From Natronorubrum sulfidifaciens JCM 14089 (GTDB taxonomy: Archaea > Halobacteriota > Halobacteria > Halobacteriales > Natrialbaceae): a stretch of 64,000 nt of DNA. The stretch is from assembly GCF_000337735.1 (NCBI RefSeq), contig NZ_AOHX01000030.1, forward strand, positions 55,285 to 119,284, given 5' to 3'. A model generated the notes under the pieces. That model was not told the origin of the DNA, searched no databases, and worked only from the letters and a program-made list of their open reading frames with translations. The translations under genes and the position numbers were made by a program. Within the stretch, counting starts at the first letter, position 1. Every line of letters starts with the position of its first letter. Below, piece by piece: positions 1 to 8,383 of this stretch.

Positions 1-395
1 ACTGCGGCGGCGATCAACGGACTTCCGACATCGATACTGAAAAAGAACAGACCGGGATCGCCGCGATAGCGGACGTACGTCCGGACGTTGAGTTCGGCGA
101 CCGCCGTCCGGAGGGCCGGCGGCGTTCCACGGATTCCGACGTCCGTGAGCACGAACGAGAGCACGCTCATCCAGGCGTCGCCGTTTCGCGTCTCGAGTGT
201 CAACTCGTCAGGCACGTGCGGTCGAAGCGCGTCGGGGTCGACCGGCCAGTTGACGAACAGGCCGTCACGCCACGTCATCGACGCGATGTGGGGTGCCGTC
301 GGCGACGATCCGTCGCCGAACGTCCAGTGAAACGGGTCCGTACGCGCGCGCGTTCGCGACCGTTGCCGCGTCTGTCGGGTATGCTGATCAGTCAT
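1..395 (-). CDS. DUF2071 (YqjF-like) protein, N-terminal part
   Basis: The gene is cut by the window edge; 131 codons are visible from an ATG at 393-395. After a basic, low-complexity tail of about 20 residues it reads MTWRDGLFVNWPVDPDALR and then PHVPDELTLETRNGDAWMS, the typical opening of the DUF2071/YqjF family, in which a tryptophan-rich strand precedes a beta-barrel related to acetoacetate decarboxylase folds. The biochemical role of the family is not settled. It lies downstream of leuS on the same strand, after a hairpin, so it is probably transcribed separately. Confidence 0.8.
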   Translation of the reverse strand, partial: MTDQHTRQTRQRSRTRARTDPFHWTFGDGSSPTAPHIASMTWRDGLFVNWPVDPDALRPHVPDELTLETRNGDAWMSVLSFVLTDVGIRGTPPALRTAVAELNVRTYVRYRGDPGLFFFSIDVGSPLIAAA

Positions 396-513
396 CCTCG
401 AGCGAGAGCCACGTGGCCGTATCGGACGACACGACGGACAGCGACATAAATCGGACAGCCGTCTGTCAGAATCGGAGATGGTTTCGTCGGCATACTCCCG
501 AACAGTCGAAAGC

Positions 514-544
514 ACAGCGGTCGGCCAGCGAATCGGACCGCTGT
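514..544 (-). terminator. Hairpin downstream of leuS
   Basis: A perfect 9-bp inverted repeat, ACAGCGGTC and GACCGCTGT with a 13-nt spacer, begins 22 nt past the leuS stop codon. Its position suggests a 3' end or stability structure. No long U tract follows, so the terminator role is an inference. Confidence 0.4.
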
Positions 545-565
545 CACTCGTGCCCGCAGCGTCTC

Positions 566-3199
566 TCAGTCGTCGATCTCGATCGCTGGCCGACCGGGTT
601 CGGCGTTTTTGAGGACGCTGTCGTCGACAGCGTCAGCGCGAACGACCGACACCGGCGCGTCGAACTCGCGTTCGATCAGCCATGCGGCAGCTTCGAGGGC
701 GTCGTGTTCGTCGTCGGGCTCGAGCGTCATCGACAGCGCTTCGCGTTCGGCCTGCAGGTCCTGCCCGTAGCTGGCGGCGGCATCGCCCTGTTCGCGGATG
801 TGTGACTCGCCCATGAGTTCGCCGATCAGGTTGGGTGCGTCGCTCTCGATGGCGATCTCCAAGGCATCGTACTTCCAGTCGGGGGCGATGACGACGTCGA
901 TCGCCTGCGGATCGTCGATGCCGGCGACGTCGATGATCTGGCGGACGTCCTCGCGCGTGTTCTCGACCAGCTGACGGCGTTTCGAGACGTAGTCGTAATC
1001 GACGTTCGCGGTCGGCCACTCGGCGTCGACGACGAAGCCATCGTTACCGAGCGCATCGTGAAGCTCCTCGGCCAGATGCGGGGCGACGGGGGCGAGCAGT
1101 CGAACGACGGCCGCCAGCCCGCGCTCGTACGTCTCGGCGTGGGGCTCGGTGTAGTCCGCATACTGGCGCAGCGTCCGCACCAGATCCTGCGTTTCCCGCA
1201 GCGCCCGGTTGAACGTCAGGTCGTCGTACTCGTCGGTGGCGATCGCGATCGTCGCGTCGATCTCCGCGTCGACGTAGCTGGCGATCGCGTCGGCGTCGCC
1301 GTCGGGTTCGTTCGTAGTGTAGTCCTCGACCATCCCCTGCAGCCGCGTGAGGAAGGCGTACGTCGAGCGAACGCCCTCCTCGCTCCAGTCGAAGTCACGC
1401 TCGGGCTGGGCGGCCTGCATCATGAACAGCCGCGCGGTGTCCGCGCCGTACTCTTCGACGATCCGCTGGGGCGAGACGACGTTGCCTTTCGATTTGGACA
1501 TCTTCTCACCCTCGAGTTGGACCATCCCCTGAGCCAACAGATTCGTAAACGGCTCGCGGTGCTCGAGTCCTTCGTTGTCGGCGATGACCTTCGTGAAAAA
1601 GCGCGAGTACAGCAGGTGCATCACGGCGTGTTCGATGCCGCCGACGTACTGGTCGACCGGCATCCAGTCGTTGGCCCGCTCCAAGTCGAAGGGAGCGTCC
1701 TCGAGGTCCGGCGAGACGTACCGCAGGAAGTACCACGAGGAGTCGACGAACGTGTCCATCGTGTCGGTCTCGCGGGTCGCCTCGCCGCCACAGTCCGGAC
1801 ACGTCGTTGCCTTCCACTCGTCGGCGGCGTCGAGTGGGTTCCCAGTCGTGTTGATGAACTCGGGTAACTCGACCGGCAGGTCCTCGTCGGGCACCATCAC
1901 GGGGCCACAGTCGTCGCAGTGGATGACCGGGATCGGCGTCCCCCAGTAGCGCTGGCGGGAGATCCCCCAGTCACGAAGCTGATACTGGGTTGCTTCCTCG
2001 GCACTGTCGATATCCGCCGTCAGGCGCTCGCGGGCTGTTTCGCTGTCGAGGCCGCTGTACTCGCCGGAGTTGACGAGCACGCCGTCGTCGGTGAACGCCT
2101 CCTCGCTGACGTCCGGCACCTCGTCTTCGCTGGGGGCGATAACGGGTTCGATGTCGACGCCCATCTTCTCGGCGAAGGCGTGGTCGCGTTCGTCGTGACC
2201 GGGAACAGCCATCAGCGCGCCCGTCCCGACGTCAGAGAGGACGAAGTCGGCGACGTAGACCGGGATCTCCTCGCCCGTGACCGGGTTCGTCGCGGTCAGG
2301 CCCGTCTCGACGCCGTTGGGTTCGTCTCCCTCGGGATCGGCCTCGTGTTCGATGAACTCGTGAACGGCGTCGTCCTCTTCGGCGAGTTCCTCGCTGATCG
2401 GGTGGTCGGGCGCGAGCGCGAAGAACGTCGCCCCGAAGATCGTGTCGACGCGGGTCGTGAAGGCCTCGACGGGACCATATCCTTCGACTTCGAAATCCAG
2501 TTCCGCCCCGTACTGGCGACCGATCCAGTTGCGTTGCATCTGGCGCACCGAGTTCGGCCACCCCGCTAAGTCGTCGATCGACTCGAGCAACTCGTCCGCG
2601 TACTCGGTGATCTTCAAGAACCACTGCTCGAGTTCGCGCTGTTCGACGGGAGTGTCACAGCGCCAGCAGAGTTCGGCTTCGCCTTCGACCTGTTCATCGG
2701 CCAGCACGGTCTCACACTCGGGACACCAGTTGACTTCGGCGTCCCGGCGCTCGACGAGCCCTTCGTCGTGGAACCGAGAGAAGAGCCACTGGTTCCACTG
2801 GTAGTACTCCGGCGTACAGGTCGCAATCTCGCGCTCCCAGTCGTAGCCAAAGCCCATGGCCTCCATCTGGTCGCGCATCGTGTCGATGCAGTCGAACGTC
2901 CAGTCGCGCGGGTTGGTGTCGCGCTCTTTGGCCGCGTTTTCGGCGGGGAGGCCGAACGCGTCCCATCCCATCGGGTGGAGAACCTCGTCACCGGTCATCC
3001 GTCGGTAACGGGCGTAGGCGTCCGTGATCGTGTAGTTTCGGACGTGGCCCATGTGGAGTTTACCCGACGGGTACGGGTACATTCCGAGGACGTACGTCGG
3101 ATCGTCGACGTCATCGGACGTCCGATAGGCGTCTTCGTCGTCCCACGCCTCCTGCCAGCGTCGTTCGACCGCTGCATGGTCGTATCCCGCGTCACTCAT
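566..3199 (-). CDS. leuS: Leucyl-tRNA synthetase (bacterial-like type)
   Basis: Class I aminoacyl-tRNA synthetase charging tRNA-Leu, 877 residues. The HIGH motif is HMGH at residues 49-52 in PSGKLHMGHVRNYT. A Cys4 zinc element (CPEC...CWRC) precedes the CP1 editing domain, which carries the threonine-rich stretch TTRVDTIFGATFF. KMSKS is present in EGEKMSKSKGN, followed by the anticodon-binding helical domain. The body (MYPYPSGKLHMGH, HPMGWDAFGLPAENAA) is of the bacterial LeuRS type, while the tail ends KNAEPGRPAIEIDD, resembling archaeal LeuRS C-termini. Haloarchaea are known to have such mixed LeuRS enzymes. A palindromic repeat lies in its upstream region. Confidence 0.97.
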   Translation of the reverse strand: MSDAGYDHAAVERRWQEAWDDEDAYRTSDDVDDPTYVLGMYPYPSGKLHMGHVRNYTITDAYARYRRMTGDEVLHPMGWDAFGLPAENAAKERDTNPRDWTFDCIDTMRDQMEAMGFGYDWEREIATCTPEYYQWNQWLFSRFHDEGLVERRDAEVNWCPECETVLADEQVEGEAELCWRCDTPVEQRELEQWFLKITEYADELLESIDDLAGWPNSVRQMQRNWIGRQYGAELDFEVEGYGPVEAFTTRVDTIFGATFFALAPDHPISEELAEEDDAVHEFIEHEADPEGDEPNGVETGLTATNPVTGEEIPVYVADFVLSDVGTGALMAVPGHDERDHAFAEKMGVDIEPVIAPSEDEVPDVSEEAFTDDGVLVNSGEYSGLDSETARERLTADIDSAEEATQYQLRDWGISRQRYWGTPIPVIHCDDCGPVMVPDEDLPVELPEFINTTGNPLDAADEWKATTCPDCGGEATRETDTMDTFVDSSWYFLRYVSPDLEDAPFDLERANDWMPVDQYVGGIEHAVMHLLYSRFFTKVIADNEGLEHREPFTNLLAQGMVQLEGEKMSKSKGNVVSPQRIVEEYGADTARLFMMQAAQPERDFDWSEEGVRSTYAFLTRLQGMVEDYTTNEPDGDADAIASYVDAEIDATIAIATDEYDDLTFNRALRETQDLVRTLRQYADYTEPHAETYERGLAAVVRLLAPVAPHLAEELHDALGNDGFVVDAEWPTANVDYDYVSKRRQLVENTREDVRQIIDVAGIDDPQAIDVVIAPDWKYDALEIAIESDAPNLIGELMGESHIREQGDAAASYGQDLQAEREALSMTLEPDDEHDALEAAAWLIEREFDAPVSVVRADAVDDSVLKNAEPGRPAIEIDD

Positions 3200-3516
3200 T
3201 GCTGTATAGATGTCCGAACTCGCTCCTTATAATGACTGCGAGGCGCGTACCTCGCCTCGAGGCCGTAATACAGGTCGGGACGGCGGCGAACCACCGCCGT
3301 TCGCACACCTGCTATAGTAACAACTGAAACGATTGACACACGCATCGCACAGCCGTCGTGCGATGCGGTGTGCATTGACTTTCAGTGGCTACTATAGTTA
3401 TCCGTCGATGCACACGACTCGAGTGTACTTCGAACAGCACACAAATCCGGACATATCGGCGTTTCAGGTCCTGTGTAGCCGAAATACTTGACCACTATGG
3501 CGACCTATACGGTGCG
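3200..3516. other. 317-bp divergent intergenic region
   Basis: Separates leuS (minus) from the 3517 gene (plus). The only clear structure is the 86-bp palindromic repeat at 3313-3398. The other positions look like ordinary promoter and leader DNA; I see no RNA gene and no convincing small ORF. Confidence 0.6.
3313..3398. repeat. Family B palindromic repeat, copy 1 (86 bp)
   Basis: The ends are CTATAGTAACAACTGAAA and TTTCAGTGGCTACTATAG, inverted copies matching at 16 of 18 positions. The centre is a perfect 9-bp stem, GCATCGCAC/GTGCGATGC, with loop AGCCGTC. A second copy of the same length, differing at about nine positions, is at 44780-44865. Both sit in divergent intergenic regions. It has no coding capacity. 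It could be a MITE-like element or a structured regulatory or RNA element. Confidence 0.9.
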
Positions 3517-3939
3517 ATGAGTCAGGAACGATTCACCACCGACATCTCGACCGCACTGGCCGACGAACTCGTCAGTATCGCTCGAACCGGACTCGGCGAC
3601 GAGCTTCGCAGCGTCATCTACTTCACGCCGACGACGTTCGACGTCCTCTACGTCAGACAAGACATCTACGAGTCGCACGAAGACGCTCGCCGCGCCAAAT
3701 CACCGCTGGTCGACCTCGAGTCCGTCGGGTTCGTGGAAGCGCCCGTCCGCAGCGCGCTCTCGGGGTCCGACGGCAGCATCGAACTCGGCCCGTACTCGTT
3801 TACCATCCGGGTCCACGACGACGGGTTCGTCGTCAGAAAACTCGTCGGTGACGTCGGCGTGCTCCTGACGACCGGCAGTATGGATATCGCGGCGTTCAGG
3901 GATGCAGCGACCGCGATCGAACGACATCTGCGCCAGTAG
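3517..3939 (+). CDS. Haloarchaeal conserved hypothetical protein
   Basis: 140 residues from the ATG at 3517 (MSQERFTTD). An in-frame extension upstream runs into the palindromic repeat and looks non-coding. The protein is acidic and soluble, with an N-terminal helix (ALADELVSIARTGLGDEL), a central strand-rich part and a C-terminal helix, and has no membrane segment. It resembles small haloarchaeal DUF families (possibly DUF7522) with a conserved Tyr-Val-Arg-x-Asp (LYVRQD) motif. I cannot assign a function; the family name is a tentative recollection. Confidence 0.75.
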   Translation: MSQERFTTDISTALADELVSIARTGLGDELRSVIYFTPTTFDVLYVRQDIYESHEDARRAKSPLVDLESVGFVEAPVRSALSGSDGSIELGPYSFTIRVHDDGFVVRKLVGDVGVLLTTGSMDIAAFRDAATAIERHLRQ

Positions 3940-4004
3940 GTGGTTTCGACAGCCGATAGTCGTTCACTGCGAACGGTCGCCGCACAGTCGCCGTCGTTCC
4001 CTTT

Positions 4005-4424
4005 TCACTCGATATCGATCTCTCGAGAGGACTCGCCGCTCGTGACTTTCGGGAGTCGGACCGTCAACACGCCGTTTTCGTGGCCTGCCGTGACCGACTC
4101 CTCATCGACCGGCTCCGGCAGTCGAATCCGACGACTCACCGACGTTCGAGTCCGCTCGCGTCGGAGGTAGTGGTCGTCTTCGTGTGTGAAGTCCGCTCCG
4201 CGGTCGGCGTCGAGGTGAAGGGTCCCCTCCGAGAGCGTCAGCTCGATGTCGGCGGTCTCGTAGCCCGGCAGATCGGCCGTGACGACGTACTCCTCGTCGG
4301 TATCGACGACGTTGACCGGGACGGAGCCAGGGACCTGTAGCCCGCCGCTGGTCATCCCCGACTCGACCTGCTTGCTCACTCGGTCGAGCATCTCCTCGAT
4401 CTCATCGAACGGGTTTCCTCGCAT
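4005..4424 (-). CDS. hsp20: Hsp20/alpha-crystallin small heat-shock protein
   Basis: 139-residue ATP-independent holdase chaperone. A short amphipathic N-terminal segment (NPFDEIEEMLDRVSKQVE) precedes the alpha-crystallin domain from about residue 35 (VPVNVVDTDEEYVVTADLPG) through the characteristic VTAGHENGVLTVRLPK. The C-terminus carries an I-x-I-type anchor (EIDIE) used for oligomerisation. It stands alone, convergent with the 3517 gene. Confidence 0.93.
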   Translation of the reverse strand: MRGNPFDEIEEMLDRVSKQVESGMTSGGLQVPGSVPVNVVDTDEEYVVTADLPGYETADIELTLSEGTLHLDADRGADFTHEDDHYLRRERTRTSVSRRIRLPEPVDEESVTAGHENGVLTVRLPKVTSGESSREIDIE

Positions 4425-4500
4425 ATCCGAATCTACGCCCTCGAGCGGGATAAATTCTGCCCGGCACTCGAGGTCAGAAGACGGCTCGAACTCGAGTGCG

Positions 4501-4959
4501 CTATTCCGGCAGTGTCACCACCCCATCGTCGAGCGCGTCGAGCAGCACGTCCCGTGCGTGGCCGTCCGGGTCGACGTTCTCGTAGACGGCCTGCACCTCG
4601 CCGTCGGCGAGGACAAACGTCGTCCGCGTGGTCACGCCGCTGTCCCGCAGGTCGACGTCGAACGCGCCAGCGATCTCGGCGTCGGGGTCGGCCAGCAGGT
4701 CGAACTCGAGGCCCTCCTGCTCGCAGAACGACTGGTGGGAGTCGACATCGTCGGTCGAGACGCCGTAGACGTCGACGCCGGCCTCTCGGTAGGTCTCGCG
4801 CTCGCGCTGGAACTGGTTCGCCTCGATCGTACAGCCGGGGGTGTCGTCTTTCGGGTAGAAGTAGACGACTGTGGGCTCGTCGAACTCGAGCGTTACTGCC
4901 TCGCCGTCTTGGGTTGGTGCGGTCACGGTCGGGGCGTCGTCGCCTGCGGTGAGTGGCAT
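4501..4959 (-). CDS. bcp: Thiol peroxiredoxin, Bcp/PrxQ type
   Basis: 152 residues. Reduces hydroperoxides with a peroxidatic Cys43 in the motif YPKDDTPGCTIEAN. Many PrxQ enzymes carry the resolving Cys five residues later; here that position is Asn48. The other cysteine is Cys79 (SHQSFCEQEG), so the enzyme is 1-Cys-like or uses Cys79. The thioredoxin fold is complete and the length normal. It is followed on the same strand by the hsp20 gene. Confidence 0.93.
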   Translation of the reverse strand: MPLTAGDDAPTVTAPTQDGEAVTLEFDEPTVVYFYPKDDTPGCTIEANQFQRERETYREAGVDVYGVSTDDVDSHQSFCEQEGLEFDLLADPDAEIAGAFDVDLRDSGVTTRTTFVLADGEVQAVYENVDPDGHARDVLLDALDDGVVTLPE

Positions 4960-5024
4960 GGTCGTACTCCAGCGAGACGGAGAAAAACAGTTTGTGGTCT
5001 CCTCGCTGGCTTGGTCCTCGAGTC

Positions 5025-5837
5025 CTACCCGACGACGTGTTCGGTGTCGTACGATCCCAGTCGCCGAACCCAGCCCTTCTCGGCCAACGCCGCTACGTCC
5101 TCGATCGCTTCTTTCGTCCGCGCCTCGTAGAGGCCGGCCTCAATGTCGATGTGGAAGATGTAATCACCCAGTCGCTGGCCGCTGGGGCGGGATTCGACCC
5201 GCGTCAGATTGATGTCGCGGTCGGCAAAGGGCTCGAGTAGTTCGAGCAACAGGCCGGGATAGTTCGCGTTCGGGTAGACGACGAGCGTGGACTTGCCGCC
5301 GCCTTTCGAGCGCTCCTCGGCGGGGGCAAGCGCGAAAAACCGGGTCGCATTCGAATCCTGATCCTGAATGTCCTCGGCCAGCACCTCGAGGCCGTCGCCG
5401 CCGTTGTCGGGATGGCCGATACCGGCGATCGAGGGGTCGTCGCGGGCGAACTCGACGCCCTGTGCCGTGCTCGCGACGGCCTCGAGGGTGGCGTCGGGAT
5501 ACTCACGGTCGAGATAGGAGCGACACTGTGCCAGCGCCTGGGAGTGGCTGGCGATCGTGTCGAACTCCGACCCCTGGGCGAGCAAGGCGTGTCGAATCGG
5601 CGTCACGATCTCGCGGACGACGGCAACGTCGTACTCCGAGAGCGCATCGAGGCTCTCCGTGACACTGCCTTCGATGCTGTTTTCGATCGGGATCACGCCA
5701 CGGTCGTACTCGCCGCCGGCGACCGCGTCGACGATGGCCGTCACCGACTGCCGGAAGGCGATCTCGTCGCCGTTTGCGATGGCGGTGGCGGCCCGGTGTG
5801 AGTACGTTCCTTCGGGGCCGAGCGTAACTGCAGTCAT
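5025..5837 (-). CDS. pheA: Prephenate dehydratase
   Basis: 270 residues. Converts prephenate to phenylpyruvate in phenylalanine biosynthesis. The catalytic domain (1-170) starts TLGPEGTYSHRAA, has the IPIENSIEGSV substrate loop and the essential TRF motif at 165-167 (NATRFF). The regulatory ACT domain begins near 184 and carries the ESRP motif at 215-218, which binds phenylalanine for feedback inhibition. It is a stand-alone dehydratase, not fused to chorismate mutase. Start at ATG 5837. Confidence 0.96.
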   Translation of the reverse strand: MTAVTLGPEGTYSHRAATAIANGDEIAFRQSVTAIVDAVAGGEYDRGVIPIENSIEGSVTESLDALSEYDVAVVREIVTPIRHALLAQGSEFDTIASHSQALAQCRSYLDREYPDATLEAVASTAQGVEFARDDPSIAGIGHPDNGGDGLEVLAEDIQDQDSNATRFFALAPAEERSKGGGKSTLVVYPNANYPGLLLELLEPFADRDINLTRVESRPSGQRLGDYIFHIDIEAGLYEARTKEAIEDVAALAEKGWVRRLGSYDTEHVVG

Positions 5838-5958
5838 TGGGTTGTGATACCGGGGACGGGATCAAAAGACCTCGGGTCCGGCGCGTCGGCGCGAGTACGC
5901 CCGAGACAGCCGGCGCTGTGCCACCGGCTCAGCGACTCGCTCACCGTGTTGCCGTCGA

Positions 5959-6324
5959 TCAGGCCGTCGCCGTGACGATCGCGTCCTCGTACTCGCTGAT
6001 GGCTGTGAGGACTGCCTCGCGGTCGTCGACATCGACATCGAACTGCTCGAGCGCCGCCTCGAGGTGGGTTGCAATCGCGTCGAAATCAGATTTCGTGATT
6101 CCGAGGTCGTCGTGTGCGGCTTCCATGTCAGCACCCGTATACTCGACCGGCCCGCCCGCGACGGCGCTGATGAACTGGGTCTGGTGGGCCCGCTGGCGCT
6201 GCATATCGACGTCGTCGAAGTAGTGGGCGACCTGGTCGTCCGCGACGACACGGTCGTAGAATTCGTCGACGACCGCTTCGATCGCGTCCTGTCCGCCGAG
6301 TCGCTCGTAGAGAGTCTCGCTCAT
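5959..6324 (-). CDS. Truncated hemoglobin (group I-like)
   Basis: 121 residues from MSETLYERLGG. The longer in-frame form beginning at 6351 is not typical of the family. The 2-on-2 globin signature is visible: Phe22-Tyr23 at B9-B10, Phe36 at CD1 (HYFDDVDM) and proximal His71 in MEAAHDDLGIT. Such proteins bind O2 or NO at heme, for detoxification or sensing. It sits next to, and diverges from, the heme/siroheme genes at 6445, a plausible but unproven link. Confidence 0.92.
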   Translation of the reverse strand: MSETLYERLGGQDAIEAVVDEFYDRVVADDQVAHYFDDVDMQRQRAHQTQFISAVAGGPVEYTGADMEAAHDDLGITKSDFDAIATHLEAALEQFDVDVDDREAVLTAISEYEDAIVTATA

Positions 6325-6444
6325 CCGCCCAAACGTACCGAGGTGACCCACATAAACTCACGGTCGAATATGTTCTTGAGAGTGGGGAGCGGCTGGCGTC
6401 CGACAAGCGTGCGCTTTTCATACCCCAAGCGCCGACTGGTGGCT

Positions 6445-7563
6445 ATGAGAACACGCGGATCGTTGCGATTGGCGACACGGGGGTCCACACTCGCCCGGCG
6501 ACAGGCCTCGCTGGTGCAGGCGGCCCTCGAGGATCGGCGCTACGAGGTCGAACTCGTGACCGTCGACACCACGGGCGATCAGATCAGAGACGAGCTAATC
6601 CACCGACTGGGCAAGACGGGGGCGTTCGTCCGCGAACTCGACGAACGCGTCCTCGAGGGCGACCTCGACGGGGCGATCCACTCGATGAAGGACATGCCGA
6701 CCGAACAGCCCGAAGAGCTGGTGACCGCAGGGGTTCCCGAGCGAGGACCGCCGGGTGACCTACTCATCACACCCGACGGCGCGACGCTCGAGGACCTGCC
6801 CGAGGGCGCGACCGTCGGCACCTCGAGTCTCCGCCGACGCGCACAACTCCTCTCGGCGCGTCCCGACCTCGAGGTCGAGCCACTGCGGGGGAACGTCGAC
6901 ACGCGCCTCGAAAAGTTGCTCGCGCCCACACTGCAGGCCGAACACCAGAAGCGATCGGAGGCAGACAAAGAGCGCAAGGGCAACACTGGTGACGATGACT
7001 TCGAACCCGAGTTCGACCAGACCGTCGACGACTGGTTCGACGGCCTTTCGGAACTCGAAAAGCAGGCGCTCGGCCGCGAGGTCGACGTCGAGTACGACGC
7101 CATCGTGCTCGCACAGGCCGGCCTCGAGCGCAGCGGCTTCGACCACTACGTCGACGCCTATGAACTCCCGACATCGACGTTCGTCCCCGCGCCGGGACAG
7201 GGTGCGCTCGCAGTGACGGCGACCGACGGCGAGACGGCCCGCGAGATCCAATCCGTGATCGACCACCCGCGCAGTCGCGTCGAGACGACGGTCGAACGAA
7301 CCATCCTCGCAGAACTGGGTGGCGGCTGTATCGCGCCGGTCGGCATCTACGCGATCCTGCAAGGCGAGTATGTCCGCGCGACCGTGAACGTCTTCGATCA
7401 AGACGGCAAAGAGTCCGTGACCGGCAGCCGGGACCTGCCCGTCGAGAACCACGCCGAAGCGGCCCGCGAGTTCGCCCGGGATCTGGCGGATCGCGGCGCG
7501 GCGGAACTGATCGACCAAGCTCGTGATGAGAGCGACGACGAGGACGCACCGGAGGGGACGTAG
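6445..7563 (+). CDS. hemC: Porphobilinogen deaminase (hydroxymethylbilane synthase)
   Basis: 372 residues. Polymerises four porphobilinogens into hydroxymethylbilane. Start at ATG 6445 (MRTRGSLRLATRGSTLA), with TATA-like TTTTCATA about 28 nt upstream. Family motifs include GAIHSMKDMP, GTSSLRRRAQ and VPAPGQGALA. The dipyrromethane cofactor is held by Cys295 in LGGGCIAPVG. Residues about 160-212 form a charged insertion of roughly 50 residues between LRGNVDTRLEK and YDAIVLAQAGL that is absent from bacterial HemC. First gene of hemC-cobA-hemD; its TAG stop abuts the next ATG. Confidence 0.97.
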   Translation: MRTRGSLRLATRGSTLARRQASLVQAALEDRRYEVELVTVDTTGDQIRDELIHRLGKTGAFVRELDERVLEGDLDGAIHSMKDMPTEQPEELVTAGVPERGPPGDLLITPDGATLEDLPEGATVGTSSLRRRAQLLSARPDLEVEPLRGNVDTRLEKLLAPTLQAEHQKRSEADKERKGNTGDDDFEPEFDQTVDDWFDGLSELEKQALGREVDVEYDAIVLAQAGLERSGFDHYVDAYELPTSTFVPAPGQGALAVTATDGETAREIQSVIDHPRSRVETTVERTILAELGGGCIAPVGIYAILQGEYVRATVNVFDQDGKESVTGSRDLPVENHAEAAREFARDLADRGAAELIDQARDESDDEDAPEGT

Positions 7564-8373
7564 ATGCCAGCGACGGACGCCACTAACGGCATCGCTCCCG
7601 AACCCGGAACCGTCTACCTCGTCGGAAGCGGTCCCGGCGACCCCGACCTGCTGACCGTAAAGGCAACGCGGCTGCTCGAGGCAGCCGACGTCGTCCTCCA
7701 CGACAAACTCCCCGGCCCGAAGATCATCGAGCGCCTGCCCGAAGCCCGGCGCGAGGACGTCGGCAAGCGCGCCGGCGGCGAACGCACGCCCCAGTCGGAG
7801 ATCAACGAGCGACTCGTCGAACTCGCCCGCGAGGGGAAGTCGGTCGTCCGGCTCAAAGGCGGCGACTCGTTCGTCTTCGGCCGCGGCGGCGAGGAAGCCG
7901 AGTATCTGGCTGCCCACGACATCCCGTTCGAGGTCGTCCCCGCCGTCACGTCGGCCATCGCCGCGCCCGCGGTCGCTGGCATTCCGGTCACCCACCGCGA
8001 TCACGCCTCTTCAGTCTCGTTCGTCACCGGCCACGAGGACCCGACCAAAGACGAGTCGAGCGTCGACTGGGATGCGCTGGCCGCCACCGGCGGCACCATC
8101 GTCGTCCTGATGGGCGTCGGTCGGTTGCCAGACTACACGACGGCGCTACTCGAGGCCGGGATGGCCCCCGAGACGCCGGTCGCACTGATCGAACGCGGCA
8201 CGTGGCCGGGCCAACAGGTTGCGACGGGCACCCTCGAGACCATCGTCGACGTCCGTGACGCCGAAGACATCTCGCCGCCGGCCGTGACCGTGATCGGCGA
8301 CGTCGCCGGCACCCGCGAGTCGGTCGTCGAGTTCCTTCGGAACGACTACGGCGACACACGCGAGGAGAGCTAG
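7564..8373 (+). CDS. cobA: Uroporphyrinogen-III C-methyltransferase (SUMT)
   Basis: 269 residues. Transfers two methyls from SAM to uroporphyrinogen III, giving precorrin-2 for siroheme and cobalamin. Motifs: VGSGPGDPDLLTVKA near the N-terminus, VRLKGGDSFVFGRGGEE and PAVTSAIAAPAVAGIPVTHR. It starts directly after the hemC stop and precedes hemD by 10 nt, so the three are cotranscribed. There is no CysG-type dehydrogenase/chelatase fusion, so precorrin-2 oxidation is encoded elsewhere. Confidence 0.96.
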   Translation: MPATDATNGIAPEPGTVYLVGSGPGDPDLLTVKATRLLEAADVVLHDKLPGPKIIERLPEARREDVGKRAGGERTPQSEINERLVELAREGKSVVRLKGGDSFVFGRGGEEAEYLAAHDIPFEVVPAVTSAIAAPAVAGIPVTHRDHASSVSFVTGHEDPTKDESSVDWDALAATGGTIVVLMGVGRLPDYTTALLEAGMAPETPVALIERGTWPGQQVATGTLETIVDVRDAEDISPPAVTVIGDVAGTRESVVEFLRNDYGDTREES

Positions 8374-8383
8374 TACGAACGTC

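Noticed and set aside
6760..8004. 414-codon frame opposite hemC/cobA
   Set aside because: Antisense shadow of two clearly recognised enzymes; no start signals and no recognisable domain.
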